A DNA stretch of 64,000 nucleotides from Allantophomopsis cytisporea (lineage: Eukaryota > Ascomycota > Leotiomycetes > Phacidiales > Phacidiaceae): positions 1,364,001-1,428,000 of the forward strand of contig CP103030.1 in NCBI GenBank assembly GCA_024752435.1, in the 5' to 3' direction. Numbering within the stretch: position 1 is the stretch's first letter; every line of letters begins with the position of its first letter. Below, one piece after another: positions 1 through 19,011 of this stretch. The notes below the pieces were generated by a model. The model saw only the letters and a list, made by a program, of their open reading frames with translations, was not told the DNA's origin and made no database searches. The position numbers and the translations under genes were made by a program.

Positions 1-743
1 CGCCAATGGCTATGATGACGACTACACTTATCCATAACCCGAAGACCGGTAGGATTGACAGTATCAGTCCGCAGTCCAGCTCGGGGCGCTCTGCGTCTAA
101 CTCGTCGTACCCTACCAGTCGGTCCATGTCTTCGCCAGACAGCAGTCCCGTGGCGTTCTCAAAAAGCGTAAATCTGAATACGGACGTGATGATGCAGGAG
201 CAGGAGCAGTTTCAGGCTACGAATGTGGATACACTACAGAACCAAGACCAGACCCAAAACCATTATATGCAAACTATGCCTCCACAACAGGACGTTTATG
301 GAAGATATAGTCAGAATTCGATTCCTATGATTATCAATAATCCCCCGCCATCTGGTATGCAGCAACCATATCCTCAACCGGCGTTGAATTTCCAACAGCA
401 ACAGCAATATCCGCAGGCTACTCATGCCGTACCACCCACAACTCAGCCTACGAACTCAACATCGAACTTCCGGCCGCTCGGCTCCTCAGTGGGCAGTATC
501 CCGCTGCGGCAGGGAATATACCTGTCATCGTATGATGCAAATTCACAGCAGGGGTATGTCTTGCCGACTGGAACTGAAACTGGAACAGTCGGGGTGAGAA
601 GATATCAGCATTCTCAGAATCAAGATATGGATATGGAGGATCGGAGTACGAATCAGGGGAGAAGAGGGTTTGTGGAAGAGCAGAGGAGGAGGATTGAGGA
701 GATGAATCGGCAGATGGGAGGTGGTGGAGGAAGATATTCTTGA
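1..743 (+). CDS. C-terminal part of a Gln/Ser-rich protein (5' partial)
   Basis: The reading frame is open from the left edge of the window (codons from base 3) to a TGA at 741-743, so this is probably the last exon of a gene that begins outside. The visible ~245 residues are low complexity: rich in Ser, Gln, Pro and Asn, with a run of Gln near 385-410. A short basic/acidic helical stretch precedes the end (EEQRRRIEEMNRQ), followed by a Gly-rich tail. I recognise no domain. Such composition is common in fungal transcription regulators and RNA-associated proteins, but this cannot be decided here. The first ATG at 6 is probably internal. The coding nature is supported by the long open frame and codon-like composition. 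Confidence 0.6.
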   Translation, partial: PMAMMTTTLIHNPKTGRIDSISPQSSSGRSASNSSYPTSRSMSSPDSSPVAFSKSVNLNTDVMMQEQEQFQATNVDTLQNQDQTQNHYMQTMPPQQDVYGRYSQNSIPMIINNPPPSGMQQPYPQPALNFQQQQQYPQATHAVPPTTQPTNSTSNFRPLGSSVGSIPLRQGIYLSSYDANSQQGYVLPTGTETGTVGVRRYQHSQNQDMDMEDRSTNQGRRGFVEEQRRRIEEMNRQMGGGGGRYS

Positions 744-3700
744 ACTTTTGGAATGGGATGGAGTTTGAGGTGTTCTTGTAAGTTGAAGGTAGGCGGGGTC
801 GGAGTTGGGGAGTTGCATATGTAGTGAGTGCATTAGTGCGTAGCATTTCAGCCTTCTGGAGCAATTTGGATGAGATGCATACATGCAAAGGTTGCATGTA
901 ATTGGAGATTTTTACTTCAGGGAAATACATCCTTGTCTCTGTGTTCATGTATGACTTTGTCTTTGATTGGTGGGTCTGGGCGTGTTTGATTTAGGAGACT
1001 GTGAGATGTGATTCAGGATGGAATAATGTGGGTTGGATGATTCTGATGATAGATCTATGATTAGATCTGTAACATGAAATTGCTGTTGACAACTAAGATG
1101 GACGGGTATCTTATATCTGCCGTTGATGCGAATACAGGTTGAATTTATGTATATAAGTATCTTGGGCATAGACAGGTTAACTTCAGCATCCTTATAGCCG
1201 AAGTCGCATTGCTTGATTGCGGCAGCTGGATGGCATGTATACAATCTGACGGTCTATAAGGAGAGGTGATAGCGATGTGGATGATGACGATCAGTGGATG
1301 ATGATGACGATGATGATAATGTGTTTGATAATGATTATGAGAGAGAATGAAATGAGTATTAGGGATTGAAAGTAGAGAGGGTTGTGCCACACATCAGATT
1401 ATGCCATTTGTTGTGTGTCAAGTTCTTGATTGAATAACGAGCAGGATCAAGGGGCTATTAATAGTTCGGAGCTGGTGTCCTGGAAGCTATGTTTGAATAC
1501 AATACTTTCATCTGATCGGTGAAGTGCGGATGTATTTACATGTTGATTTGATGGGGATGTTATGAGGTTTACATGAATGGAAAGTCAAGTGCTGGCATGT
1601 ACATTTGTCGTACTCTTGAACGGGGGTAGGAAACAGATCTGTTGAGTATATTGTGTGCCTCGATCTTAGGATGAGGAGATTGGGGTATGAAAGTATCTTG
1701 TGTACGTGAACAGAATATCAACATTACATCAGATCGACGAAGTTCTTAGGGCATTTTCTTGATGTTAGGTAGGATGAACACTACATTGTATGGCTGCTAG
1801 TTGTGTCTAGTTATTGCAATGTGGATGATGACAGATACAATGACGGTGACAATCCATATGACGATGATGATAATCGTATGGAACAAAGCAAGTTAGAGAG
1901 TACAACTGGTTCTGCAACCACTTCCGGGACTTCTTACTCGAGGAATGATACGAGCGAAGATTGCATTTATACCCTGAGCTAGTATTTGAATACGAACGAT
2001 GTAAGGCACGGCGGCAATATCTTCGCCGTCATATCACTTATCACTATATAGTACTTAATTTGCGGTATCAGGAAGTATTTTGTTCCAAATCAGATGTGAA
2101 AACGAGTAAAAGGTAGAGACGTCAGGAAACAGTTCATGTCTTGAAGACTTGGAGGCTAGGCTGTACTCAAGCACCTTGCAGAATGGAATAATTGCAGTAT
2201 TCTTGGAATGATAAGATTGACTTCAGTTATAATCACTTGGCTAACAAGGCATACGAGCTTATCTTTGATCTGATGAATTATGAGCTGGAATGGTGGCGAG
2301 GACGTGGTTGGTGATACCGAAAATAATGACAAGAAACAAGACAAATAACAGTTAAAACATATTGTCTGCTGCTGCACATTAAGCTTTGGTGAAACTTCAG
2401 CGCTTTTCGCCTCACTTGTTTAATATTTGGAGATGAAAACTCTGTTTATACCTGTGACAGGAACAAATGGCTCAGGTTACCAGGAGGTTGATGGACAACA
2501 CTCTACCTTGTTCATCCTATTTTGGCTTGGTCACGATCATTTTAGCCATAGTTGCAGAATACAGGCTCAGTATAGGATAGCTTTCCATTATTCGTTTGGT
2601 TGTCTTCCAAAATGATGGACTTACTTATAGTCTTGCTACAGCTCAAGCCTCCCATCTCAGGGCTGACAAATGGTTATCGTCATTACTTGGTAAAGCTTTT
2701 TACAAGTAGATGCTATTTTTGGGTACTTAGCAACCCCTTTAGACATGGATGTGCTAGAGTCAAGGTGTGGTTATAAGCTCTTGAAAAAAGCGCTGTGCTC
2801 TTGAATGAGTAAATGTGAAAATGTGAAAATGACCATGAGTGTTAGTTGAGTTCAAGGAAGGTATGGCAGAAGCATGAAGTGAATCCTATACGTGTATCAT
2901 GGAATGGTAGCCCTGGGAATGGGATGGAATATATTCCTGATGAATAACACTTGAGCTGTAGAAGAAACCAGTACTGGTGACTGGCTAATCACTGTACCAA
3001 GTCTTGTGTTATCACTTAGACATTCACTGAGACCAAACGCACATGCCGGCAAGAACCACTCAAGTACTATCAAAGCGGTTGTATCTCGAAGATTAACAAC
3101 ATGCATTTTATCAGCAGAATCATGGTCATCGCTATTTTACTGGTATCTTCACTCACCCGAAGTTTATTACATTGCATCAGCCACAACGTGAATGTCAAGA
3201 ATTCAGCAGTGCCATTTGGTAGTGCATTCATAGTACAAAGACGTTTGTTGAGGGAGAGTATGTGCGGTAGAACGAGCTCTATAATGTTTAGCACAGCTGC
3301 TTAAGCTGTCATAGAACCTGGAGTTACTATTGTCGGTATTATTTGCCGAGCTCCATCACACAGTTCTAACTACAATCTGGCTGCCGAGGAATCTGTTTCA
3401 CATTTCTCAGATACATAAGGAGCACGGGGTTTTATTGGGAAGTATGTATAGTAGTCAGCTTTAGTATCTTTACGGACAGGTTGTTCTATACCAATATCAG
3501 GTGCAGAATTACTGTCGCGACGAATATTGTAGTTGCCTTCATTCGAAACTTTATGCAAAAAACTTGCCATCACCCAAATTTGAACTGATCTGCTATGCCA
3601 TCTATGGCAGTATCGAATGCAAGGGTCTTTGTCTGATGCAAGAATATGTGGCAGAGCCGCTTTTGTAGAATCTATAAATAAGCTCTTCCAGATAGCCATC

Positions 3701-3785
3701 TAACATGCCACCTCACAAGACATCACGCACAAGATTCAAGTTCTTGAACAAATAAAATAATACTCCTATATACAATCCCGCCACC
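744..3785. other. Intergenic region, no gene recognised
   Basis: Three kilobases between the end of the Gln-rich gene and the 3' end of NDUFS8. Only short open frames are present, most in GAT/ATG-rich stretches (1270-1345, 1820-1880) that look like simple-sequence drift. A 109-codon minus-strand frame at 3370-3699 starts with ATG but resembles nothing I know and has no intron context. I see no RNA gene or transposon. Confidence 0.5.
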
Positions 3786-4754
<969 letters not shown>

Positions 4755-5681
4755 TGTGTGTAGTGCTCGTGGCAATGGGTGAGGAGGGTGATGATGCCGG
4801 TGATGTTCGCGAATTCGAGACGGACATCATAATTGAAGGCCCGTGATTGGGCGTTGAACTCTCTGCCTCAGGTTTCTTATATATAGCTTCGACGAACCAG
4901 AGTTCGCGGATATCTGTACGTGCCAATTATTGGAGGATTTGGATATTTTACTTTCCCAGAAAATAACAATAATTTCAAGGAAACAGTGCTGTTTGAATAG
5001 GTACAAATGTAAATCTGGCGAGTCAGCTCAATTCTTGGAGTTTTAATGGTTGTATATGACAGGGCTTATTGACTTGGTACAGTCTTCTAACCAAGTGGTT
5101 CTACTCATGATGTAGGCCCTACAATACCTCAGTGCCATACAATTTTGGTGGCATCGATGAAACCTGTGAGATAAAGTATATTCAGTCAACTTTGTTGGAT
5201 TAGTCGCAGAATCTGGATCTTCGATTTGATCTCTTGATAGGTTATTATAATATAAAGATTGCTACCAAAGGCCATATTATGTGCTGAGAGCAAAAGACTT
5301 GACTTGCCATAAGGGACGGAGAGCAGAATTATTAACGATTTTGTCAGGGAGAACCAAATCCTGTCACAAAATCCAGACTGGGGGAGGGGTAACTTGATGA
5401 TGAGATGGAAAGGAAAATCTGCTACTTTTAGTGGCAACTGATGATGAAAACTGTAGTCGTCTACAAGTCGAGCTGTCTAATACTTTTAAACAAGACAGCG
5501 ATAATGCCAAGGGGCTCCATAACAAGCTACCTATGTACTTGATTGCATATGAATCTACTTAAGATATATCACAACGCCATCACAAACCCAAATATTCTGA
5601 AGTTTCCATTCTCGATCCTGTGTACTCAATGCCCAGATAAACCGAAAGAAAGAGGGGTATATTGCAATCCAAACTCAGCTA
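4755..5681. other. Intergenic region, no gene recognised
   Basis: Upstream region of NDUFS8 and downstream region of the OXR1 gene; both are transcribed leftward. It is AT-rich (4930-5680) with only short open frames. It probably holds the NDUFS8 promoter and the OXR1 3' UTR. Nothing else is seen. Confidence 0.5.
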
Positions 5682-6753
5682 CTAATTCCCAATGCTCCAA
5701 ACTTCCACGCCCAAGATATCAAATTTTTCGCCCTCGTCACTGAGGGGTTCATTGCCAAATGTAGGACAGCTACTGCTAATGCCTCGCTCCAACGTATCAT
5801 CAAGCCACAGCCCATAATGTCCATCACCACCTCCCACACTTAGAAATCCATGTTCGCAGAACATCATATAATCATTCACACCACTGTACGGGAATGCCTT
5901 GAAACGAATTCTTTCGGGGGTACTGGTACCTGTCGTTGTCGTCGGCGTCGGCGGCGCAAGACTGCCATTGGTAGTTGGCGAGGGCTGTTTCGCAATGCCG
6001 ATAGTCGTAGAACGCTGCATGTTCGTAGTATCCGCTGACGGGGGCGGCGGTAAACTCTGTAGCAGAGGTGTGCTTGGAAGAATTGAAGCGCGCCAAAGGA
6101 AGCACTCGCCGGTGCCATAGTAATGTGGAGAGGGATGGGGAGCTTCGGTGAGGTATGCGCCAAACAGCTGCCATTGTCAGCGCAAGCTCACGTTCAAGGG
6201 AGGGGGGAGAACTTACACCACCTTCGCCGTCTCTTACCACCAGCACAAATCCGTTCCTCAAGCCCCTCAGATCATCGCATTTCTTGTACAGTGTGCCCAG
6301 ACTCACTCCATCTTGCTCGAGGCTGTATATCAATTTCCAGTTCTCGCACAGCTGTAGGCGTGGTGGCACAAGCAGCCTAATTTCCTCGGCCAACGCACGA
6401 CTTAGCAGCTGCGCAGACTGTGCAGTATTTTCAGAATAGCCGGAGAGGTAGACTGGATAGAGAGGAGGCGGTTGGAAGGGCGAGGCCGTACGGTAGGGAG
6501 GCGTGTAGACGCCGTCGGCGCCGCTGGGACGAGGACCGCCTGAGGCGGGGTAAGTGGTCGGGCGCGTAGATGCTTCATGTGCTTGCTGGAAAGGATCCGA
6601 CGTGAAGCGGCGGAATAGTCCTGACATGGCTGAGGTAACGACTGACGGTGATGGGAGAGCGGGCAGATAGGATAAGGCGGTAGTCGTGGAGGTAATGGGG
6701 GTAGAAGCGCCAGATGACGTCGGCGAGTTCTGGTGAGAATGTGTAGTGGACAT
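5682..6753 (-). CDS. OXR1: TLDc-domain oxidation resistance protein (OXR1 family)
   Basis: OXR1-family proteins protect against oxidative damage and, through the TLDc domain, act on the V-ATPase in yeast (family knowledge). Two exons (6753-6217 and 6167-5682) join in phase 0 to 340 aa. The first ~100 residues are Ser/Thr/Pro-rich and probably disordered. The TLDc domain runs from about residue 105 to the end: a segment ending GVSLGTLYKKC, then after the intron LFGAYLTEAPHPS, GTGECFLWR, FKAFPYSGVNDYMMFC and a C-terminal FDILGVEVWSIG. A low-complexity Thr/Pro insert (TPTTTTGTSTP) sits inside the domain, a common fungal feature. The 49-bp intron has GTAAGT and CAG ends. The start at 6753 is the first ATG of the frame. 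Confidence 0.93.
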
Positions 6754-7381
6754 TGTACTGAGTCAGAGGAAGGGGTTTTATGTGTAGGCGAAGATGTTTT
6801 AAGAAATGTGGATTCCTAGTCAGCGGTAGGATTCACAATCATGCCATGGAATGTCTCATTTTATTGCGTGGTCATGATGATGGCGTGGGAATGTGGTATT
6901 GTTTTGAACAGAGTTGCACCTTGTTTTCAATGGGAAATTCATGGGCGAATCATCAAATCGTCCAAAGAATAACAAGGCCCCGCGCGCTCCCGGGGCTACC
7001 CCAGACGCCACGCCAAATATTGCAGGAAGCCTGTGGAGGATCATCCGGCACTTATACTTTGTTTCGCCTGAAAGATTGTCAATTGGCGAGTTGGTTGTAG
7101 AATGTTGATTGTAAAGATTCCAATCGAGTAAGATAATGGATTATCAAATGTTTCCACGAAGTTGATACGCTTTGCTCAGGTCGCGTGAGAACGCTTGGAT
7201 GAAAACATAACAGCGACAGCCACAAGTGAAGAGATCATAAATCACTTAATAATATGATCGAACTTTTTTATATGCAAAATATACCCACTCGGGAATTGAT
7301 ATAATCATATAGTTCTTGGAATTCCTCGTCGGGAAATTCACAATGAAGCTCTCTTCTGCGTGAATCATGCAAAGATATCTC
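6754..7381. other. Intergenic region, no gene recognised
   Basis: Promoter side of OXR1 and 3' side of HEM4. Short open frames only, overlapping each other on both strands (6780-7100). The stretch 7140-7380 is AT-rich, consistent with 3' UTR and terminator of HEM4. Confidence 0.45.
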
Positions 7382-8417
7382 CTAATTTTCTATCTCGCTC
7401 ATGAACCTCTCAATTCCCTCCCTGATACCCTCCGGACTAGGTTTCTCCGCACAAACATCTGGCTCAAAGCCAAAACTCTTCCTTAGGAAGTCCCGTGTAG
7501 TAGGTCCAATAGTAGCAATATAAGTCCTCCTCTTGCCTTTCCGAACACCACACCCACCACCTCTCTCGCCAGTCTTTATCCTCCGAGTTTCCCCATCCAG
7601 CAAGCCAAGCACCCTTAACATAGCCTCACAGCCAGTGGGGGAGAAGACAACCACCCATCTAATCTCTCTATCCTCCGTCTGCTCCAAAACTTTTTCGAAA
7701 TCCCCTGAGAAAGACTCCATGACGCCCGTGCCGTACACCACAAGCTCATCAACCGGTATACGCTCCGACGCTGGCAGTGCCTCATCCATAAGTGTTTTCG
7801 GAATGATGTCCCTTCGCTGGTCGCCAACAAGAAATAGCAAAGGCGGCTTCCTCTCATGCGCCTTATACCAGTCACCGTAATGCTTCAGCATGTAATGCGC
7901 CAGCGCCTCACCATTGCCAGTGTCGGCACCGAAGATGCGCAGCGGCGGGTCCTGTGGTATGGAACAGAGGGCGCGACTCGTCGCAGGGCCGACGGTGTAG
8001 ATCGGGATGTCTTGGAGATGTGGCCAGCCTGAGATATCTGCGCTCATCAGCCAAGTGCCATTATGTCCGCATTGCACCTGCACGTTGCAAGTCTCAATGC
8101 CAATGCCAATTGACCATCGTCGTAGACAGAGAAATGAGCTTACCCTTCCCCTCCCCCACCAACCTCCCAAACGCTTCAACGGCCCTTTGACTCGTGAAAA
8201 TCATTCCTCCAAACTTCTTCCCATCACCGAATTCCCTCCCCTCCAAAGATCCCTTCACAACCTCTAAATTTCCCGCATCAAAGCGATGTTCAAGCACAGG
8301 TACGAAGACCGGCTCGAAAGCGCATTGCCCATCAGCCTCAAAGAACTCCTGGTAGCCGTCGTGCGGCACCGATTTCGTTTTCAGGAGCAGGAGCGGGATT
8401 TCGTGTGCCGGCGGCAT
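7382..8417 (-). CDS. HEM4: Uroporphyrinogen-III synthase (heme biosynthesis)
   Basis: Converts hydroxymethylbilane to uroporphyrinogen III in the cytosol, the fourth step of heme synthesis. Exon 1 is 8417-8144 and begins PPAHEIPLLLLKTKSVPHD after the Met, with the family stretch GGMIFTSQRAVEAF near its end. Exon 2 ends at 7382 and carries IYTVGPATSRAL, FLVGDQRRDIIP, VVVFSPTGCEAML and YIATIGPTTRDFL, all typical of the HemD-type fold. The donor is GTAAGC. Two acceptors nine bases apart are both in phase, so exon 2 starts at 8028 or 8037 and the protein has 306 or 309 aa. The gene is divergent from ERV1 with 316 bp between the starts. Confidence 0.94.
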
Positions 8418-8733
8418 GATTCAGACGATCAATCTGGGCGGAAGGTGGGTGTAGACAAGATGCGATCACAATTGATTCGGAGAGTTTTGGAATGTCAGCG
8501 GCTGTAGCCGGTGGGAAATTCAAAATGACGATGAGATGCGTGGAGCCGTTATCGATAAGAGGCCGCCGCCGGCGCCAACAAGCTGATTTCCAATCATTTC
8601 CAGAACAAACTTATGGTCGCCGCTGTGTCTTTACTTTGGCCGTTCGTCGGCAACCGTTATTCATAGTTTCTTAGCATTCTTTTTGTGATTCTCTGCTCTG
8701 CATCACAGCCTGAGATCAATTCCAGTCTTTACA
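8418..8733. promoter_or_regulatory. Shared divergent promoter region of HEM4 and ERV1
   Basis: The start codons of HEM4 (minus) and ERV1 (plus) lie 316 bp apart, so both promoters and 5' UTRs must sit here. No convincing TATA box or repeated binding site was seen. The bidirectional role is an inference from layout only. Confidence 0.5.
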
Positions 8734-9340
8734 ATGTCTGAACCCGAGCCCACAACCACCTCCCAAGCCGCCAACGATGCGCCCAAGAAATATCCCAAGG
8801 GCATCATCCTAGATAAAGACGGCAAACCGTACGCAATCCCAATCCTCCCCGTGCCCAGTTCGTAGAGTAAAACATCTAACATCCTTTAGCTGCCGCTCCT
8901 GCAACTCCCTCGCAGCCTTCAAAACAGCCGCGCCGAAAAAGTTCCTGTCAGGCGCCGCAGCAACAACCACAACCACAACCACAACCAGCACACCCCGCAG
9001 CGACTGCCCACCGGACTCCGAGGCGCTCGGCCGCGCGACCTGGACACTGCTGCACACGATCTCAGCGCAGTATCCAACGCAGCCGTCGGCGGAGGAGCAG
9101 ACGACGCTGAAGACGTTCTTCGGGGCGTTCGGCAAGCTGTATCCGTGCTGGGTGTGCGCGGAGGACTTCCAGGCGTACATGGAGCGGGAGCGCATACGGA
9201 CTTCGAGCCGCAAGGATTTTGGGGAGTGGCTTTGTGAGGCGCATAATGAGGTTAATCGAAAGCTGGGTAAGAAGGAGTTTGATTGTGCGCGGTGGGAGGA
9301 GAGGTGGAAGGATGGATGGAAGGATGGGAGCTGTGATTGA
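8734..9340 (+). CDS. ERV1: FAD-linked sulfhydryl oxidase ERV1/ALR
   Basis: Erv1 reoxidises Mia40 in the mitochondrial intermembrane space and passes electrons to cytochrome c. Exons 8734-8828 and 8890-9340 join to 181 aa; the intron restores the family stretch DGKPCRSCNS, so the shuttle pair is C33/C36. The catalytic Erv domain follows: LGRATWTLLHTISAQYP (FAD-side helix), the redox pair CWVC (C118/C121), the HNEVNRKLGK motif and the structural pair FDC...SC near the C-terminus, spaced C-x15-C. Odd: a run of eight Thr after GAAA (about residues 57-64) between the shuttle motif and the core, and a GC-rich second exon unlike the AT-rich flanks. The start is the first ATG. Confidence 0.95.
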
Positions 9341-9978
9341 GAGGTGAGGAGATGAGATTGAACGGAGTGGGAATTGATTGGGATATGATGGGATTGCTTG
9401 CATTGCGTGGAGTTAGGTAGAAAGAAGCTCAGCTCAGTCTAGATGTACAGTGTACATTTGTATAACAGCAAAATCTCAAAATGTAAGATAAGATAATAGA
9501 TATGGGAAATAATCAACAGCGTCTTCGCCACTTCACAAGCAACATTACAAGCAACATCACAATCTTCACTTCACAGTGCACAACTTAGTTCAAGCAAGGT
9601 TGTGATTCATAGTCATCTATCCCATCCGTCCATCCTAGCCCACCATCCACCACATGCAATCTGAACAAGTAAAAGCCAAATCCGTGGCAAAGTAAGCTCC
9701 CCATAATCACCATATTCAGTGCAGGAAAAAACAACATATCTTCGTGACATGTTCAGACCATCCCATGTGCCCCGATTGATCGATTGCATGACATGATTTG
9801 TATTCCGAGATGACAAAAGAAACATAATACCGAGACTGAAAATGAGATGAAACAAAAGGGGACACATGCATGATGTATCGTCGTCGCTCTACAAAACCAC
9901 AGAGAGAAAAGGAAAGTGTCCAATTATGTGAGTTCAATTACACAGTGAGACAGGCTTCACACTTCAGTAAAGAAGCGC
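9341..9978. other. Convergent 3' spacer between ERV1 and the MAP kinase
   Basis: Tail-to-tail intergenic region holding the 3' UTRs of ERV1 (plus) and the MAP kinase (minus). Only short shadow frames are present. No RNA gene seen. Confidence 0.5.
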
Positions 9979-15474
<5,496 letters not shown>

Positions 15475-18394
15475 TCAACTCACCTTCTCACGGAGGGTAC
15501 CCATCCATTGCTGGAAGCTCATACCCTGATCGGCACGGTCCTCAATAAGGAGCGTCTGAGCCCAGAGCTTGAGGGAAGGCTCGCCATCCTCGCGAATAAC
15601 ATACATATGCGGTACGATGATTGAACCAACACCCCGAGAGCGGTAATCACGGCTCTTAAGTAGGATGGCACGTACGCGCTCATTGAAGTCGTTGTCAAGT
15701 TCCGGGAGTGTAGACTTGCCGACCTTGAGCTGTGTACGGTCTTGCACGCCGAAGACATCAGCTAGGAGCTGTGGAACAGCGTCCCGGCCGACCCACAGGA
15801 ATTGCGTTTGACCATCGTCAATCAGGTAAAGACCATATGGGACGAGGCGCTCGGACGAGAGGTTGATTGGTGGTGGCATTCCAATGACGCCTGTCTCTGG
15901 GTCTGGAATACCTGCATCATCTGGCATATCGTGTAATGAGTACAAGCGTGGGTAGATGAACTGCATCAATAGTGGGAGTGGCAACGTTGAAAGTTGACAC
16001 AATGCCGCGGAGCGAAGATCAGATGGAATCTGTGCAGACTTTCGGAGACCAACGTTCTTGATGAGACCGAGGAAAAGTACAGGCAGACCTCGGAGATTAG
16101 CTGGGAGTTGCAATCCACCAGCACCCATGTTTCCACCTGCAAGCTCCTTCTTGAATGTTTGTAACAATTCGATGAGCTTTGATTGAAGAGCCTCACGAGC
16201 TGGTTCAAGACCACTGCTAAGGGCACGCTCGACTGCCTTGTGAGAGAAGTATGTAGTGATGGCGGTTTGATCAGCAGATGCGTAGACATCTGAAAGATTT
16301 GTAGTAGTTGGGAGAGAAAGAGTCATGACTCTGATACGTCTCTCACCATTGGCGGTAGTGTGAAGAACAGCAGCCTGCAAGCAAATAAAGTTCTTTGTTA
16401 AGCTCTCATCGATAGCAACCTCAACCACGTATGCCTGATCACGAGGGAATGCTGGGAATGCACAAAGATCAGAGCTTCGGTTGAAAAAGTTACCGTAGAA
16501 AGTACTCATACGAAGGCCAGTCGTTGCACGTACACGCAAGACAGCCTCAAGTCCAATTTCTGCAGACAAGTGATCACTGAACTCGGTAGCGAACTTGATG
16601 GCATCCTCGCTTCTGCCAGCATTCCAACCAGGGTAGAAGTAAGTTTGACCACCAGTATATCTTGGTAAGTTGCTCAAAGATGCGACATCTTGGTACGACG
16701 AAGAGAAAAGGAACATATCAATAGAGACTTGGTTCTTAGAGCACTCAACAGCGAAACTCTTGTAGAAGCTGTGAGCTGTCTGGAGAAGACTGCTCTCTTT
16801 TGATGTTCCCAAAAGCTTCTTATCCTCACGCATCTCAAGTTTTCCGTGTCCCATGTTTGGCAGAGAAGCAGTCAACACGACGATCTTACCACCAAGAGGT
16901 GAGATCAGCATGTGACCGGCACGAAGTGCGGAACCCATACAGGAGCCAGTGTTTTGATTGCTCTGAAACATCTCTGGGAGCTTGCTCAAGAAGTTCTCAA
17001 TGTTCAATCTGCACTCCGACAATGGTACCAATAATTCTTGTGGCACAGGGAGGAATGGCTCATCAAGATCGCTGACGACGAGCATGTTTGCCTCGCCGTT
17101 TTCGGCCCCATCCTTTGGAATTGAGAAATAGTGAAGACTCGAGTCCACGGCCAAAAATCCAACTCTGGTTCGTCTATCGGCATTTGGTATCCGGCTAAGA
17201 CTGTCGAGAATAGTTCTAGCACTTGTAGCCAAAAGACCACTCGACACGGCAGCGTAACTGACATCAAAGAGGAACATATACACGAGAGGTTGCGGTGGTC
17301 TAACCATGTACTCTTGCGGTGCAACAAACTCAACCACTGCATGGTTAAGCTCTGGTCTCTTCCATCTATCCGCCGTCTGCTGTGTAGCCGCATCCCAGTC
17401 GAATGCCTGTGGTACATCATTTGTCAAATTACACATATTGCAACGCCATCTGTGACCGTTGTCCAGAAATGAGACATATGGATTGATGTATGTTCGACAT
17501 CTTCGACAACGTGAAATAACTTGATCTTGAACAACTGGGACGGGATCGTCGACGTCGTGGAGAGAGGTGTATGGTTGGATTACAAGAGCAAAAGGCAGTT
17601 TCGACTTTTTGTGGAGTGAGTGTGTAGTTGGGACCGCATTGAGTGTCGAGTGTATATACTTTGAGGGACAGTTGGCATCTGGGGAGGGAGTGACGCTGGA
17701 CTATTTACATATTAGCAGAGCTCATAAGGGGGCGTCCTCTCATTAAGTGAAGACTCACGTTTGGTGGAAGAATGATGGGTGGCGGAGGAATGTCGAGCTC
17801 AGCAACATTGAATGGCTGGTTCAGGAGATCTGTTGGGTATAACTGGTTCAATACAGCCGGGCGACCTCCAGCTTGGATGGGAACAGCAGCTGGCTGAGCA
17901 GCTCCGAATCCCATTTGTCCCATCCCACGAGTGACATCAGCGACACCTCCTGCGACCGGAGCAGGGTAGCCAGCATCTGGGCCTGGGTATCCACCCATAG
18001 CAGGTGATGGCTGCCCGTAGGCAGCCTGTGCTGGTACAGGAGAGCCAGCTCCTATGTATGCAGGTTGAGCTCCATAAGCTGGCTGAACTCCGTATGCTGG
18101 TTGCTGTATTTCGGGTACTGCTGCTGGGTATCCTCCATATGCAGGCGCCCCAGCTGGTGAGAATTGACCTCCCGCAGCAGGTTGCCCTCCAAGTGCTGAG
18201 TTTGCTCCGACACCAAAGTCATATGCCTGCGCAGCATATCCTCTTTTCTTCTTCTTTGTGCCTTCGGTCTCAGGGTAACCGGTGGTAGGAGGAGGGGCAA
18301 AGCCAGGCTGTTGCGGTTGCTCGTTATACTGAGGTTGTTGCGCATATTGATCGCCGTATCCCTGAGGCGGGTAACCATCTTGAGGTGCCGCCAT
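15475..18394 (-). CDS. SEC24: COPII coat cargo adaptor SEC24
   Basis: Sec24 pairs with Sec23 in the inner COPII coat and selects cargo for ER-to-Golgi vesicles. Exons 18394-17759 and 17700-15475 join in phase 0 to 953 aa. Residues 1-205 are Pro/Gln/Gly/Tyr-rich and disordered, as usual. The zinc finger has C277, C280, C299 and C302 (CRRC...CNMC). The trunk domain contains [15 protein letters not shown] and [14 protein letters not shown]. The beta-sandwich, helical and C-terminal gelsolin-like domains follow ([14 protein letters not shown]). The final codons (aag gtg agt tga) lie in a perfect donor-like site, so the exact C-terminus could differ if an intron is used there. A 58-bp intron separates the N-terminal exon. 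Confidence 0.96.
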
Positions 18395-19011
18395 ATTTCA
18401 AGAAATTCGAATTGCGGCGTGGACGACGGTGGAAGCTGGCAAGAAGGCGATGCAGTATTGCGTAATGTTCTGGGCGGGATGAGAGCTCGAGCGTTGTAGC
18501 TTAGCTTGTGCCCGCTTGATTAAGCCAGGGAGATGCTTCAAGTTGCGCGGGAAACTCCAATTCGAGGCGAACAGTCGAGTTGAAGATAGACTTAATGTCG
18601 AGGAAAGATGGACGTGGTTTTGGGGAACTTGACAGTGACCCCAGACTGACTGAGGATATGTGGTCTCCGTGCGCCGACGCCATACAAGGTTGGACTTTAT
18701 GTTCGGGACAGCTAACACCTTAATGAATGCACGTGATATTTTAATGCCCAGCCTTATTCCTCGCTGGCAATGCATATCATACCTACCTTATGCACACAGC
18801 CTTCATTATTCAAGGGATAAAGTTGCCTTGAACTGTTACCCTACCTTACCTTACTCTGGTGTGCTCTACGTACATAGTACGACGCTCAACTCGCCTCCCA
18901 ATACTACAAATAAACATCTTGCTCTCTTTCTTAAAATTCAATCTCTTCAGTTCATTCTATCGGACATTTCAAAAAATTCAAAAAATCCCTACCATACCAC
19001 AAAAACTCAAA
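18395..19011. promoter_or_regulatory. Divergent promoter region SEC24 / small membrane protein
   Basis: 617 bp between two divergent start codons. It contains ACCTACCTTA/ACCCTACCTTACCTTAC-like repeats (18780-18855) and an A/T-rich leader just before the plus-strand gene (18900-19010). Open frames here are short. Promoter function is inferred from layout. Confidence 0.45.

Noticed and set aside
3370..3699. 109-codon minus-strand ORF next to NDUFS8
   Set aside because: It starts with ATG but shows no motif and no homology I can recall; it lies in AT-rich 3' flanking sequence, so chance is likely.
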